This document shows, piece by piece, positions 17,079 through 26,893 of a stretch of DNA of 64,000 nt (the first letter of the stretch is position 1; every line of letters begins with the position of its first letter). Origin of the DNA: Streptomyces sp. CB02414 (GTDB lineage: Bacteria > Actinomycetota > Actinomycetes > Streptomycetales > Streptomycetaceae); contig NZ_LIPF01000010.1 of the NCBI RefSeq assembly GCF_001905385.1, positions 248,001 to 312,000 of the forward strand. Direction: 5' to 3'. Position numbers and translations under genes: made by a program. The notes under the pieces are model-generated. The model had not been told where the DNA came from. It made no database searches and was given only the letters and a program-made list of their open reading frames with translations.

Positions 17079-17316
17079 GGCTCCTTGTGAGAGTGGGGAG
17101 GCCCGTGCGGGCCGGCCCGGCCATGGGCATGCCGAACGCGCCGCCTCGGGGTGGTGGTGGCGCGCCCGTCGACCGAGTGACGGTTGCATGTCATGTCGCG
17201 GGCTGGGCGGAACCCTCACACCGCCGGGCGCCGGAAGCAACGGGTCCGCGGCCGCGGTCGCGTCCTGTCAAATTCCGGCAAGTTCCGTCCCGGCCGGGGC
17301 AACGGGGACCGGCCGC

Positions 17317-18738
17317 TCACACCCCCGCGTCCAGCAGCCGCTCCCGGTACTCCCTGACCTCCGGCAGGTCGCCCCACCGTCCGGTGAGCCGGCTGTGCAG
17401 TCCGCGCAGTTCGGCGGTGACCATGGACTCGCGTGAGCGCACCGCCTCCACCAGCACCGGCGAGGCGAGGGCGACGGCCGCGCCGGGGTCGCCGGCACAG
17501 GCCCAGCAGTCCGCGAGGCGCAGCGTGAGCAGCAGCCGGGCGCCGCGCATCCGCGGCGGCACCTGCGCACGGGACCGCGCGGCGGCGTCGACCGCGCGCC
17601 GGGCGGCCCGCCGGTCGCCGGTCTCCACGGCGAGGTCGCGCAGGGCGCCCCCGATCGCGGAGTCGACCCGCATCGCGCCCTCGGCTCCGGCCAGCCAGGG
17701 AGCCTCCAGGTGGTCGCGCCGGCCGAGCCGGGCGAAACCGCGCCGGGCCAGGGTGATGTGACGGCGGCACTGGGCGGCGTCACCGGCCAGGGCGTGCCCG
17801 CGGGCCTGGTAGAGGTCCGAGAGGGTGGCCGCCCACCGGCGCCGTGCCTCCCCGGCGCCGATGCCCTCCGCGTATCCGAGCATCGCCCCGGCGTCCCCGT
17901 CGAGCCGGACCAGGGTGCACATGTCACTGAGCAGCGTCGCGCGGGCCGGGGCGTCCCCGACGGCGTCCGCCCAGCGCAGGCCGTGGCCGAACCACCCCAT
18001 GGCCACGGCGTTCTGGCCGCGCTCCATCCGCAGCCGGCCGGCGACCTGGGCGTACTGCGCGGCGAGCCGCAGCTGCCCGTACGGCAGCCGGCCGGTGGAG
18101 TTGACCGCGTCCGCCCAGCGCGCCAGGGACCGCAGCAGTCCCTCTACGGCGGCCACCCGGCCCCCGTGCCGGAACGCCTCGCGGATCAGGCACGCGAGTA
18201 CGGCGGTGAGCGCGTGCAGCAGTTCGGCGTCCGCGACCCGGCCGGTCCCGCCCGACGCCCCCGGCCCACTCGGCAGGGCCGGTCCGTTCAACACCGCCGA
18301 TCCGTTCAGCAGGGCCGGTAACTCCCCCAGGCCGGGCACCGGACACCCCGCTGTGCCGTGCAGCGGGCACACCAGCCCCTCGGCGGGCAGCCGGGCGGGC
18401 CACAGCCGGGGCTCGGCCACCCACGGCCACGCGGCGGTGTCCGCTCCGGGCAGCGGCGCGAACAGCGCCGGGTCCGCCGGGGGCCGGCCCGCCCGGTGCG
18501 GTGCCTCGCGCGGCGCGGCGACGATCGCGGCCAGTTCCCCGCCGGTGTCCAGGACCTCGTCGAGGCGGCGCACCAGACCGGCGGGCGGCTCCCGCAGACC
18601 GGCCTCCAGTTTGCTGACGGCGGTGTGGTGGTAGCCCACCCGCAGGCCGAGCTGCAGTTGCGTGAGCCCGGCCGCCCTGCGCAAGGAACGCAACCGCCGC
18701 CCGAACTCCGCCCAGGTACCGGCCGATTCACCGGACAT
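17317..18738 (-). CDS. XRE-type HTH regulator with TPR-like C-terminus (contains a TTA codon)
   Basis: 473 residues. The N-terminal helix-turn-helix (LRRAAGLTQLQLGLRVGYHHTAVSKLEAGLREPP, about residues 20-52) is followed by a Pro/Ala-rich linker with CPLHGTAGCP, and then an alpha-helical, TPR-like region to the end. This is a large Streptomyces family of mostly unstudied regulators. Codon 140 (plus-strand positions 18319-18321) is TTA, the rare leucine codon read by the bldA tRNA, so its translation is probably tied to development. It is divergent from a PlsC gene. Targets are unknown. Confidence 0.85.
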   Translation of the reverse strand: MSGESAGTWAEFGRRLRSLRRAAGLTQLQLGLRVGYHHTAVSKLEAGLREPPAGLVRRLDEVLDTGGELAAIVAAPREAPHRAGRPPADPALFAPLPGADTAAWPWVAEPRLWPARLPAEGLVCPLHGTAGCPVPGLGELPALLNGSAVLNGPALPSGPGASGGTGRVADAELLHALTAVLACLIREAFRHGGRVAAVEGLLRSLARWADAVNSTGRLPYGQLRLAAQYAQVAGRLRMERGQNAVAMGWFGHGLRWADAVGDAPARATLLSDMCTLVRLDGDAGAMLGYAEGIGAGEARRRWAATLSDLYQARGHALAGDAAQCRRHITLARRGFARLGRRDHLEAPWLAGAEGAMRVDSAIGGALRDLAVETGDRRAARRAVDAAARSRAQVPPRMRGARLLLTLRLADCWACAGDPGAAVALASPVLVEAVRSRESMVTAELRGLHSRLTGRWGDLPEVREYRERLLDAGV

Positions 18739-18958
18739 GTGCCGCCCTCCCCCGGTCGTTACCGGTCAGCACAGAGCAGGGGAGGCGCCGCGTCAATCGG
18801 GTTGGCCGAAGAGCGGCCGGACCGTTTCCGGCCGGACGTTCCCGGTCCGGCCGGCGCGGTCCGGGCTACGATCGATCACCGGACGCGGACGTCCGGCGCG
18901 GGGCCGTGCCGTGGCTGCCGTCAGTGGCCGTGCCTACCGGGAGAGTGGGAGACACACC

Positions 18959-19681
18959 GTGTTCTACTACGTGCTCAAGTACGTGCTGCTGGGCCCGCTG
19001 CTGAGGGTCGTCTTCCGCCCCCGGATCGAGGGCCTGGACCACGTGCCCGCGTCGGGGGCCGCGATCGTCGCGGGCAACCACCTTTCCTTCTCGGACCACT
19101 TCCTGATGCCCGCGGTACTCAGGCGCCGCATCACCTTCCTCGCCAAGGCCGAGTACTTCACCGGCCCGGGCCTCAAGGGCCGGCTGACCGCGTTCTTCTT
19201 CCGCAGCGCCGGGCAGATCCCCGTCGACCGCTCCGGCAAGGAGGCGGGACAGGCCGCGATCCGCGAGGGCCTCGGCGTCCTGGGCAAGGACGAACTGCTC
19301 GGCATCTATCCGGAGGGCACCCGCTCGCACGACGGCCGGCTCTACAAGGGCAAGGTCGGAGTGGCGGTGATGGCGCTCAGGGCCGGGGTGCCGGTGGTGC
19401 CCTGCGCGATGATCGGCACGTTCGAGGCGCAGCCCCCGGGCCGCAGGATCCCCAGGCTGCACCCCGTGGTGATCCGGTTCGGCGAGCCGCTGGACTTCTC
19501 CCGCTACGCCGGCATGGAGGGCGAGAAGGCCGTGCTGCGCGCCGTCACCGACGAGATCCTGTACGCGATCATGTCGCTGTCCGGCCAGGAGTACGTCGAC
19601 CGGTACGCGGCCGACGTCAAGGCCGAGGAGGCCGAGAGGGCGGCGAAGGGACCCAGGTTCCCGCGGCGGCCGCTCCGTTAG
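18959..19681 (+). CDS. 1-acyl-sn-glycerol-3-phosphate acyltransferase (PlsC family)
   Basis: 240 residues. The PlsC motifs are in order: NHLSFSDHF (the HX4D catalytic pair), the FFFRSAGQIPVDRSG block, and IYPEGTRSHDG for glycerophosphate binding. An N-terminal hydrophobic stretch (VFYYVLKYVLLGPLLRVVF) would anchor it to the membrane. It acylates lysophosphatidate to phosphatidate in phospholipid synthesis. The GTG at 18959 follows GGGAGAGTGGGAG. Streptomyces carry several paralogues, so its exact acyl substrate is not certain. Confidence 0.88.
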   Translation: MFYYVLKYVLLGPLLRVVFRPRIEGLDHVPASGAAIVAGNHLSFSDHFLMPAVLRRRITFLAKAEYFTGPGLKGRLTAFFFRSAGQIPVDRSGKEAGQAAIREGLGVLGKDELLGIYPEGTRSHDGRLYKGKVGVAVMALRAGVPVVPCAMIGTFEAQPPGRRIPRLHPVVIRFGEPLDFSRYAGMEGEKAVLRAVTDEILYAIMSLSGQEYVDRYAADVKAEEAERAAKGPRFPRRPLR

Positions 19682-19757
19682 GGCATCGCGGGAACCCGCT
19701 GTCTGCCGTCGGCAGAAGCGCGTGCCGGGCGGCCGAATCTGCGCCTACGGTCACCGT

Positions 19758-20792
19758 ATGACACATGCTGTGGTGCTCGGAGCGACGGGACAGATCGGAC
19801 GGGTGGCCGTGGGTGCGCTGGCCCGGGACGGCTGGGAGGTGACGGCCGTCTCGCGGGGCGGCGACCGGGACGCGGGCTGGCCCGAGGACGTGCGTGTGGC
19901 GCGGGCCGACCGGGAGGACGACGCGGCCCTGTCGGCGGCGGTCGGCGACGGCTGTGACGTACTGGTGGACATGGTGGCCTTCGGGGAGGGCCACGCGCGG
20001 CAACTGGTGTCGCTCGCGGGGCGGGTCGGCTCCGCCGTGGTGATCTCCAGCGTGTCGGTCTACGAGGACGACAAGGGCCGCAACTTCGACACGCAGGCCG
20101 AACCGGACGGCTTCCCCCGGTACCCGGTGCCGGTGACCGAGGAGCAGCGCACGGTCCGTCCGGGCGACACCTCGTACAGCACCCGCAAGGCGGCGCTGGA
20201 GCGGGAGCTCCTCGCGGCGGGCGACCGGCTGCCGGTCACGGTGCTGCGCGCGGGCGCGGTCCACGGGCCGTACTGCCGCACCCCGCGCGAGCTGTACTTC
20301 GTGAAGCGCGACCTCGACGGACGGCGGCGGCGCGTCCTGTCCCACGGCGGGGCGAGCCGCTTCCACCCGGCGAGCGTGCACAACATCGCCGAGCTGATCC
20401 GGCTGGCCGCGCCGCGCCCCGGAACCCGCGTCCTGAACGCCGTGGACCCCGACGCGCCGACGGTGGCCGAGATCGCGGCGGCGATCGACGCGGTGATGGG
20501 CGTGGAGACCGAGGACGTCCTGCTGGACGGCCCGCCGGCGGCGGACGGTGTGGGTGACACGCCGTGGACGGTGCCCGCGCCGGTCGTGTGCGACATGACC
20601 GAGGCGCGGCGGCAGCTGGGCTACCGCCCGGTGGTCCGGTACGCCGAGACCCTCCCGGAGACGGTCGCCTTCATCGAGGAGCAACTGGCCGGACGGGACT
20701 GGCGGGAGGCGTTCCCCAAGATGTTCCGGAACTACGGCGACATCTTCGACTACGCGGCGGAGGACACCTGGCTGGCGGCGCGGCAGGACTGA
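19758..20792 (+). CDS. NAD-dependent epimerase/reductase-like Rossmann protein
   Basis: 344 residues of the extended short-chain dehydrogenase type. The nucleotide-binding motif GATGQIGRVA is at residues 8-17. The region SSVSVYEDD..SYSTRKAALE supplies the usual Ser and a YSTRK active-site equivalent (YxxxK). The rest resembles sugar-nucleotide epimerases and atypical SDRs. The N-terminus MTHAVVLGATG fits a genuine start at ATG 19758. The substrate is unknown. It ends in front of a very strong hairpin shared with the convergent tap gene. Confidence 0.8.
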   Translation: MTHAVVLGATGQIGRVAVGALARDGWEVTAVSRGGDRDAGWPEDVRVARADREDDAALSAAVGDGCDVLVDMVAFGEGHARQLVSLAGRVGSAVVISSVSVYEDDKGRNFDTQAEPDGFPRYPVPVTEEQRTVRPGDTSYSTRKAALERELLAAGDRLPVTVLRAGAVHGPYCRTPRELYFVKRDLDGRRRRVLSHGGASRFHPASVHNIAELIRLAAPRPGTRVLNAVDPDAPTVAEIAAAIDAVMGVETEDVLLDGPPAADGVGDTPWTVPAPVVCDMTEARRQLGYRPVVRYAETLPETVAFIEEQLAGRDWREAFPKMFRNYGDIFDYAAEDTWLAARQD

Positions 20793-20839
20793 CGCGACGG
20801 GGGAGGGGCGGCCGGTCCGGCCGCCCCTCCCCCGTCGCG
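20793..20839. terminator. Very long perfect hairpin, bidirectional terminator
   Basis: A 23-bp perfect inverted repeat (CGCGACGGGGGAGGGGCGG.. against its complement, 20793-20815 and 20817-20839) is separated by a single base. It begins immediately after the epimerase-like stop codon and lies 11 nt from the tap stop, so it probably terminates both convergent genes. Confidence 0.85.
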
Positions 20840-20850
20840 CGTCGTGTTCC

Positions 20851-22464
20851 TTACGGCTTGGGCGTGGCGTGCGGGGCGCAGGTCACGTCCCTGGCGTCCA
20901 GCTTCCCGGTGAGCAGGTAGGTGTCCACCCGGTCGTTGATGCACGGGTTGACCAGCCCGGTCACACCGTGCGAGCCGGCGTCCCGCTCGGTGATCAGGCG
21001 CGATCCCTCGAACCGCTTGTGCAGTTCGACGGCGCCCGCGTACGGGGTGGCCGCGTCCCGCTCGGACTGGACGATCAGCACCGGCGGGAGTCCCTTGCCG
21101 GTCTTGACGTTCACCGGGGTGTGCTGCTTGACCGGCCAGGTGGCGCACGGCAGGTTCATCCAGGCGTTGGCCCAGGTCATGAACGGGTGGTCGCGGTGCA
21201 GCCGGGTGTTGTCCCGGTCCCACTTGCGCCAGTTGGTGGGCCACTTGGCGTCGGCGCACTCGACGGCGGTGTAGACGGCGTTGCCGTTCTCCGCGGCGGC
21301 GTTGCCCGCGGTGTCGGACGGGTCGGGGGAGGCGGCGTCGATCAGGGCCTGGGTGTCGCCCGCGACGTACTTGCTGAAGATCGTCGCGACCGGCACCCAC
21401 GCCGAGTCGTAGTACGGGGCGCTCTGGAAGAAGGAGATCAGCTCGGCCGGGCCGACGACGCCGCCGAGGGGCTCCTTCTCGGCGGTGGCGCGCAGCTTCA
21501 GCCACTGCTCCTGGACCTCGGCGCGGGTGTCGCCGAGGTGGAAGGCCGCGTCGTTCTCGGCGACCCAGTCCTGCCAGTCCTTCCAGCGCTTCTCGAAGGC
21601 GACGTCCTGGTCGAGGTTGGCCTGGTACCAGATCTTGTCGCGGGACGGGTTGACGACGCTGTCGACGACCATGCGGCGCACGTGGTCCGGGAAGAGCGTG
21701 CCGTAGACCGCGCCGAGGTAGGTCCCGTAGGAGACGCCGAGGTAGTTGAGCTTCTTCTCGCCGAGCGCGGCGCGGACGACGTCGAGGTCGCGTGCGGTGT
21801 TCGGCGTGGTCATGTGCGGCAGCATCCAGCCGCTGCGCTCGTAGCAGCCCTCGGCGTACTCGCGGGCGAGCTTGCGCTGGGCGCGCTTGTCGGCCTCGGA
21901 GTCGGGCACGGGGTCCATCTTGGGCGCCTTGACGAACTCCTGCGGGTCGACGCAGGAGATGGGCGTGGACTTGCCGACGCCGCGCGGGTCGAAGCCGACG
22001 AAGTCGTAGGCCTCGGCCGTCTTCGCCCACACCTTGCTCTTGCCGGTCACGCGGGCCGGGAAGCGCAGACCGGAGCCGCCGGGACCGCCGGGGTTGTAGA
22101 TGAGCGCGCCCTGCCGCTCGGCCTTCGTGCCGGTGTTGCCGATGCGGTCGACGGCGATCTCGATCTGCCTGCCGAACGGCTTGGCGTAGTCGAGCGGCAC
22201 CGTGACGTACCCGCACTGGATCGGCTTCGGCAGGTTCCAGTCGGCCGGGCAGTCCTGCCAGTCGACACCTGCCCTCGCGGCGCGGGCCGCGGCGAGGGCG
22301 GTGCCCCAGGCCTCACGGTCCCAGCCCTTCCCGTGTCCCTGGCCGGCGGACGGAGCGGCGCTCGCGGCGGGCGCCGCGAGGGCGCCGGCTATCAGCGTGG
22401 CGGTGACGAGCGCTCCGGCCGAACCGAGCGCCGCCGTCCTCCGCCCCAGTCTGCTCTTCCTCAA
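20851..22464 (-). CDS. tap: Secreted tripeptidyl aminopeptidase
   Basis: 537-residue exported S33-type serine peptidase. A Tat/Sec-like signal peptide (MRKSRLGRRTAALGSAG...AAPAASA) is followed by the alpha/beta hydrolase core: NPGGPGGSG (oxyanion region), FVGFDPRGVG, the nucleophile GVSYGTYLG, VQSERDAATP (Asp) and AGSHGVTG (His). It releases tripeptides from protein N-termini outside the cell. The start codon is TTG at 22464, supported by GGGGAGG 5 nt upstream and by the signal peptide beginning exactly there. It stops at TAA. A small palindrome lies about 90 nt upstream. Confidence 0.92.
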   Translation of the reverse strand: MRKSRLGRRTAALGSAGALVTATLIAGALAAPAASAAPSAGQGHGKGWDREAWGTALAAARAARAGVDWQDCPADWNLPKPIQCGYVTVPLDYAKPFGRQIEIAVDRIGNTGTKAERQGALIYNPGGPGGSGLRFPARVTGKSKVWAKTAEAYDFVGFDPRGVGKSTPISCVDPQEFVKAPKMDPVPDSEADKRAQRKLAREYAEGCYERSGWMLPHMTTPNTARDLDVVRAALGEKKLNYLGVSYGTYLGAVYGTLFPDHVRRMVVDSVVNPSRDKIWYQANLDQDVAFEKRWKDWQDWVAENDAAFHLGDTRAEVQEQWLKLRATAEKEPLGGVVGPAELISFFQSAPYYDSAWVPVATIFSKYVAGDTQALIDAASPDPSDTAGNAAAENGNAVYTAVECADAKWPTNWRKWDRDNTRLHRDHPFMTWANAWMNLPCATWPVKQHTPVNVKTGKGLPPVLIVQSERDAATPYAGAVELHKRFEGSRLITERDAGSHGVTGLVNPCINDRVDTYLLTGKLDARDVTCAPHATPKP

Positions 22465-22554
22465 GTGGACCTCCCCGTACGTGTTCGCGACAAGTACGGG
22501 GATCCTCGCGGCTGTACGTTCCCTGAGAACAGACTCAGTACTAGTTCTTTGCCA

Positions 22555-22569
22555 ATCCGATAAACGGAT
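22555..22569. promoter_or_regulatory. Small inverted repeat between tap and ureD
   Basis: ATCCG-ATAAA-CGGAT is a perfect 5-bp inverted repeat in the relatively AT-rich gap upstream of tap and downstream of ureD. It could be an operator for tap. The arms are short, so chance is a fair alternative. Confidence 0.3.
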
Positions 22570-22591
22570 ATGAATGTTCGGTCACCGGGCC

Positions 22592-23349
22592 TCAGCCCAG
22601 CGAGGCCAGCCCTTCCTCCAGCAGCCGCCTGAGCCGCAGTCCGTCCGGCGCCACGGCCGTCACCAGCGCGGCGGGCCCGGCGAGCGGCATCACTGCCGCC
22701 CCCTGCGCGAAGGCGTGCGCCCGCGCCGGCTCGGCAGCGAACTCCGGCCGTACGACGACCAGCTGACCGACGGCACGGCGCCCCGCCAGCCCGGCCGGTC
22801 CGTCCCAGCCGCCCGGGGCGCCGGGCCCGCAGGCCAGCTCCTGGTCGAGTACGCACCGGCCGGCGACCCGTACGGTGAGACGGCTGCCGAGCCGTCCGGG
22901 TTCCTCGCCGGACCGCCCGAGCACCTGTTCCTCGCGCAGCAGCAGCCGTCCGCCGGCGGCGATGTCCACGCGGGTGGCGACGGCCAGCTCGCTGCCCCGT
23001 GCGGAGATCAACTGCTCGGGCAGCCAGCGCAGCTCGGCATTCTCCCCGACGGTGAGCCGTACGTCGTACCGGGCACCGGCCTTGTCCTGGCCCGGCAGTG
23101 CGAGGGTGGCGGCGGCCGAGCCGACCCGGAGCCGGGCGCCCGGGGCAGCCTCGGCGGCCACCTCGAAGTGGTCGCCGCCGAGCGGCCCGCTCATCGCGCC
23201 GACCAGCATGACGTGGGCCTCGGCGCCGCTCCCCCGGGTCCGCCGCACCGCGAGCGGCCCCTCGCCCTCCAGGACGGGCAGGACGGTGCCGCCCCGCCCG
23301 TCGCCCCGGGCGAGGATGCGCGCCCGCGCCCGGACGCCGCCCGGGGTGG

Positions 23350-23362
<13 letters not shown>
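22592..23362 (-). CDS. ureD: Urease accessory protein UreD
   Basis: 256 residues, slightly short for UreD but with the recognisable WLPEQLISARGSEL block. UreD binds the apo-urease trimer and, with UreF and UreG, helps insert the carbamylated-lysine dinickel centre. The GTG start at 23362 overlaps the ureG stop by 13 nt, so the two are coupled. It is the last gene of the ureABCFGD operon. Confidence 0.88.
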
Positions 23363-24024
<662 letters not shown>

Positions 24025-24054
24025 GATTACGGCTCCTATGAAATCTGAGGCCGG

Positions 24055-24140
24055 CCGATCCAGCCCGTCCGGCGTTTGAGGACGAGGCCGTTCAGGCCGA
24101 CGGGGGGTCCAGGGGGCGGAGCCCCCTGGGGTAGGGAAGG
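24055..24140. repeat. Dispersed Streptomyces intergenic repeat inside the ure operon
   Basis: The run CCGATCCAGCCCGTCCGGCG followed by TTTGAGGACGAGGCC and then a GGTCCAGGGGGCGGAGCCCCCTGG hairpin is a sequence seen between genes in many Streptomyces genomes (from memory). It separates ureF from ureG. The hairpin stem CCAGGGGGC-GGA-GCCCCCTGG could attenuate transcription between the two genes. Confidence 0.7.
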
Positions 24141-24170
24141 GAAGGGGCGGCGGGGGCGAAGAAGCCGCCT

Positions 24171-24845
24171 CTACGAGGCGAACAACCGCACAGCCCAAGC
24201 GGCATGCGCCTCCGCCCCGGCCTCCAGCAGCGGCGCGGACCGCGCGGGCAGCACGTCGACCCCTTCGGTCACGGCCGCCCGCCCCGCCTCCACGGCGTCC
24301 CGCGCCACCCGGTCGAGGTCGGGCGCGAGCCGCGCGAGTACGCCGGTCGCGTCGAACGGGTCGAGGGAGAGCAGCCGTACGACGGCCGTCGCCGGCCCGC
24401 TCACTCCCTCGTAGGCGGAGCAGTACCCCGCGTCCAGCGGCCCGAGCCCGGCCGCGCGGGCCGTCAGCCCGAGGACGACGGGCTGGTGGGCGCCCTTGGG
24501 GAACCTCCGCGCCAGCGCGTCGAGTTCCGGATGCGGCCAGGTGGTGCGAGCGGCCCGCATCAGCTGCCGCCCGAGTCTGCGCGCCGCCACCCGCAGGGCG
24601 GGCGACGGTGTGCGGGCGTCCGCGGCGAGGTCGAGTTCGCCGGGGTCGACGCCGAGGGACGCGGCCGCCGCGAGCGATGCCGCGACGGCCCCGCTCGTGT
24701 GCAGCCGCCCCCGGCAGAACTCCTCCAGGCTCGCGGCGTCGGTGATGTGTCCCGCCCGGACGGCGGCCTCCGCCCCGCCGGAGTGGGCGTGCCCTCCGGC
24801 GGGGAAGCGACCGTCCGCGAGGACGAGCAGTGCTGCGCGGCTCAT
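24171..24845 (-). CDS. ureF: Urease accessory protein UreF
   Basis: 224-residue all-alpha accessory protein with the family marks LVLADGRFPAGGHAHSGGAE at the N-terminus and a conserved C-terminal helix region. UreF bridges UreD to UreG and gates nickel insertion. The ATG at 24845 lies 8 nt after the ureC stop. A dispersed repeat and a 146-nt gap separate it from ureG, which is unusual within this otherwise tight operon. Confidence 0.9.
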   Translation of the reverse strand: MSRAALLVLADGRFPAGGHAHSGGAEAAVRAGHITDAASLEEFCRGRLHTSGAVAASLAAAASLGVDPGELDLAADARTPSPALRVAARRLGRQLMRAARTTWPHPELDALARRFPKGAHQPVVLGLTARAAGLGPLDAGYCSAYEGVSGPATAVVRLLSLDPFDATGVLARLAPDLDRVARDAVEAGRAAVTEGVDVLPARSAPLLEAGAEAHAAWAVRLFAS

Positions 24846-24853
24846 GTCGCCGC

Positions 24854-26575
24854 TCAGAAGAGGAAGTACCGCTGCGCGAGCGGCAGTTCGGCGACGGGTG
24901 CGGGTTCGACGAGCTCGCCGTCGATGGTCACCGCGAAGGAGTCCGCGGCGACCTCGACGCGCGGCAGGGCGTCGTTCTGCCGCATGTCCGCCTTGGTGCG
25001 GCCCCGGGTGGACCGGATGGGTACCAGCTCCCGTCCGATGCCCAGGCGGTCCGGCAGTCCGTCCTCGATGGCCGCCTCGGCCACGAAGGCCACCGAGTTG
25101 GCGGCCGGCGCCGTGCCCTGCGCCCCGAACATGGGGCGCGGCAGGATCGGCTGCGGGGTCGGGATGGAGGCGTTGGCGTCGCCCACCTGTGCGTACGCGA
25201 TCTGCCCGCCCTTGAGCACCAGCTGCGGCTTCGCGCCGAAGAACCTCGGCTCCCACAGCACCAGGTCGGCCAGCTTGCCGGTCTCCACGGAGCCGACCTC
25301 GTGCTCGATGCCCTGGGCCACGGCGGGGTTGATGGTGTACTTGGCGACATATCGACGCGCGCGCAGGTTGTCGGCGCGGCTGTCACCCGGCAGGAAGCCT
25401 CGCCGCCGCTTCATCACGTGCGCCGTCTGCCAGGTGCGCAGGATCACCTCGCCGATGCGGCCCATGGCCTGGGCGTCCGACGACATGATGGAGATCGCCC
25501 CCATGTCGTGCAGGACGTCCTCGGCCGCGATGGTGGTGGGCCGGATGCGGGACTCGGCGAAGGCCAGGTCCTCGGGGACCGCCGGGTTCAGGTGGTGGCA
25601 GACCATCAGCATGTCGAGGTGTTCCTCGACGGTGTTGACGGTGTGCGGCCGGGTCGGATTGGTGGACGCCGGCAGCATGTTGGGCAGCGACACCGCCGTG
25701 ATCATGTCAGGTGCGTGGCCGCCGCCGGCCCCCTCGACGTGGAAGGCGTGCAGGGTGCGGCCCGCGACCGCGTCGAAGGTGTCGCCGACGAAGCCCGCCT
25801 CGTTCAGGGTGTCGGTGTGGACGGCGAGCTGGACGCCGGACTCCTCGCACACGTCCAGGCAGGCGGAGATCACCGCCGGAGTCGCGCCCCAGTCCTCGTG
25901 GATCTTGAAGCCGAGGATGCCGGCGCGCAGTTGGTCGCGCATGGACTCCTTGGACATGGTGCTGCCCTTGCCCAGGAAGCCGATGTTGACGGGGCTGGAC
26001 TCCAGGGCGGCGAACATCCGCGCGAGGTGCCAGGAGCCGGGGGTGACGGTCGTCGCCTTGCTGCCCTCGGCGGGGCCCGTGCCGCCGCCGATGAGCGTGG
26101 TGATGCCGGAGGCGAGCGCCTCGTCGACGGCGACCGGCGAGATGAAGTGGACGTGCGTGTCGATGCCGCCCGCGGTGACGATCTTGCCGTTGCCCGCGAT
26201 GACCTCCGTCTCGGGGCCGATGACGAGGTCGGGGTGGACGCCGTCCATGGTTTCGGGGTTGCCGGCCTTGCCGATGCCGGTGATCCGGCCGTCGCGGATG
26301 CCGATGTCGGCCTTGACGACGCCCCAGTGGTCGATGATCACGGCGCCGGTGACAACGGTGTCGGGGGCGCCGTCGGCGCGGGTGGCACGGGACTGGCCCA
26401 TGGACTCGCGCAGCACCTTGCCGCCGCCGAACACGGCCTCGTCGCCGGAGCGGCCGGGGCCGCCGGAGCGGTCCTCCTCGATCTCGACGAGGAGGTCGGT
26501 GTCGGCCAGGCGGACGCGGTCGCCGGTGGTCGGGCCGAACAGGTCGGCGTAGGCGGTACGGGAAAGCTCAGGCAT
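24854..26575 (-). CDS. ureC: Urease alpha subunit
   Basis: 573 residues, full length for UreC. The metal site is complete: HVHFISP (His pair), GFKIHEDWG with the Lys that is carbamylated, and the flap/catalytic MVCHHLNP His. It hydrolyses urea to ammonia and carbamate in the cytoplasm. ATG 26575 is preferred over the upstream GTG 26584 because GGAGG lies at proper spacing for the ATG and is immediately adjacent to the GTG. The first 8 nt overlap ureB (ATGCCTGA). Confidence 0.96.
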   Translation of the reverse strand: MPELSRTAYADLFGPTTGDRVRLADTDLLVEIEEDRSGGPGRSGDEAVFGGGKVLRESMGQSRATRADGAPDTVVTGAVIIDHWGVVKADIGIRDGRITGIGKAGNPETMDGVHPDLVIGPETEVIAGNGKIVTAGGIDTHVHFISPVAVDEALASGITTLIGGGTGPAEGSKATTVTPGSWHLARMFAALESSPVNIGFLGKGSTMSKESMRDQLRAGILGFKIHEDWGATPAVISACLDVCEESGVQLAVHTDTLNEAGFVGDTFDAVAGRTLHAFHVEGAGGGHAPDMITAVSLPNMLPASTNPTRPHTVNTVEEHLDMLMVCHHLNPAVPEDLAFAESRIRPTTIAAEDVLHDMGAISIMSSDAQAMGRIGEVILRTWQTAHVMKRRRGFLPGDSRADNLRARRYVAKYTINPAVAQGIEHEVGSVETGKLADLVLWEPRFFGAKPQLVLKGGQIAYAQVGDANASIPTPQPILPRPMFGAQGTAPAANSVAFVAEAAIEDGLPDRLGIGRELVPIRSTRGRTKADMRQNDALPRVEVAADSFAVTIDGELVEPAPVAELPLAQRYFLF

Positions 26576-26879
26576 CGAGGGCACCTCCGGTCTCGCCGCG
26601 CAGTCCCGGGACGACGCGGACGCCGGCGAGGGGCACGAGCTCCACGTCGACCGGGATGCCGGGCTCGAAGCGGACGGCGGTGCCGGCGGCGATGTTCAGC
26701 CGCTTGCCGCGGGCCGCGGCGCGGTCGAAGCCGAGACCGGGGTTGGCCTCGGCGAAGTGGTAGTGGGAGCCGACCTGGACGGGCCGGTCGGCGGTGTTGA
26801 GCACGGTCAGGCGGACGCTCGGGCGTCCCTCGTTGAACGCGACCGGCTCGTCGGCGAAGAGGATCTCTCCGGGAATCAT
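26568..26879 (-). CDS. ureB: Urease beta subunit
   Basis: 103 residues, beginning MIPGEILFADEPVAFNEG and containing GSHYHFAEANPGLGFDRAAA, both typical of UreB. It forms the structural interface of the (alpha-beta-gamma)3 urease. It begins 14 nt after ureA and overlaps ureC by 8 nt. Confidence 0.95.
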   Translation of the reverse strand: MIPGEILFADEPVAFNEGRPSVRLTVLNTADRPVQVGSHYHFAEANPGLGFDRAAARGKRLNIAAGTAVRFEPGIPVDVELVPLAGVRVVPGLRGETGGALDA

Positions 26880-26893
26880 GGCTGCCGTCCCCG

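Noticed and set aside
13824..17090. 1088-residue open frame opposite the double protease
   Set aside because: Shadow of a high-GC gene on the other strand. Its product is low-complexity Gly/Val/Ala/Asp with no domain.
20869..22563. 564-residue plus-strand frame opposite tap
   Set aside because: Antisense shadow; tap has a signal peptide and catalytic triad.
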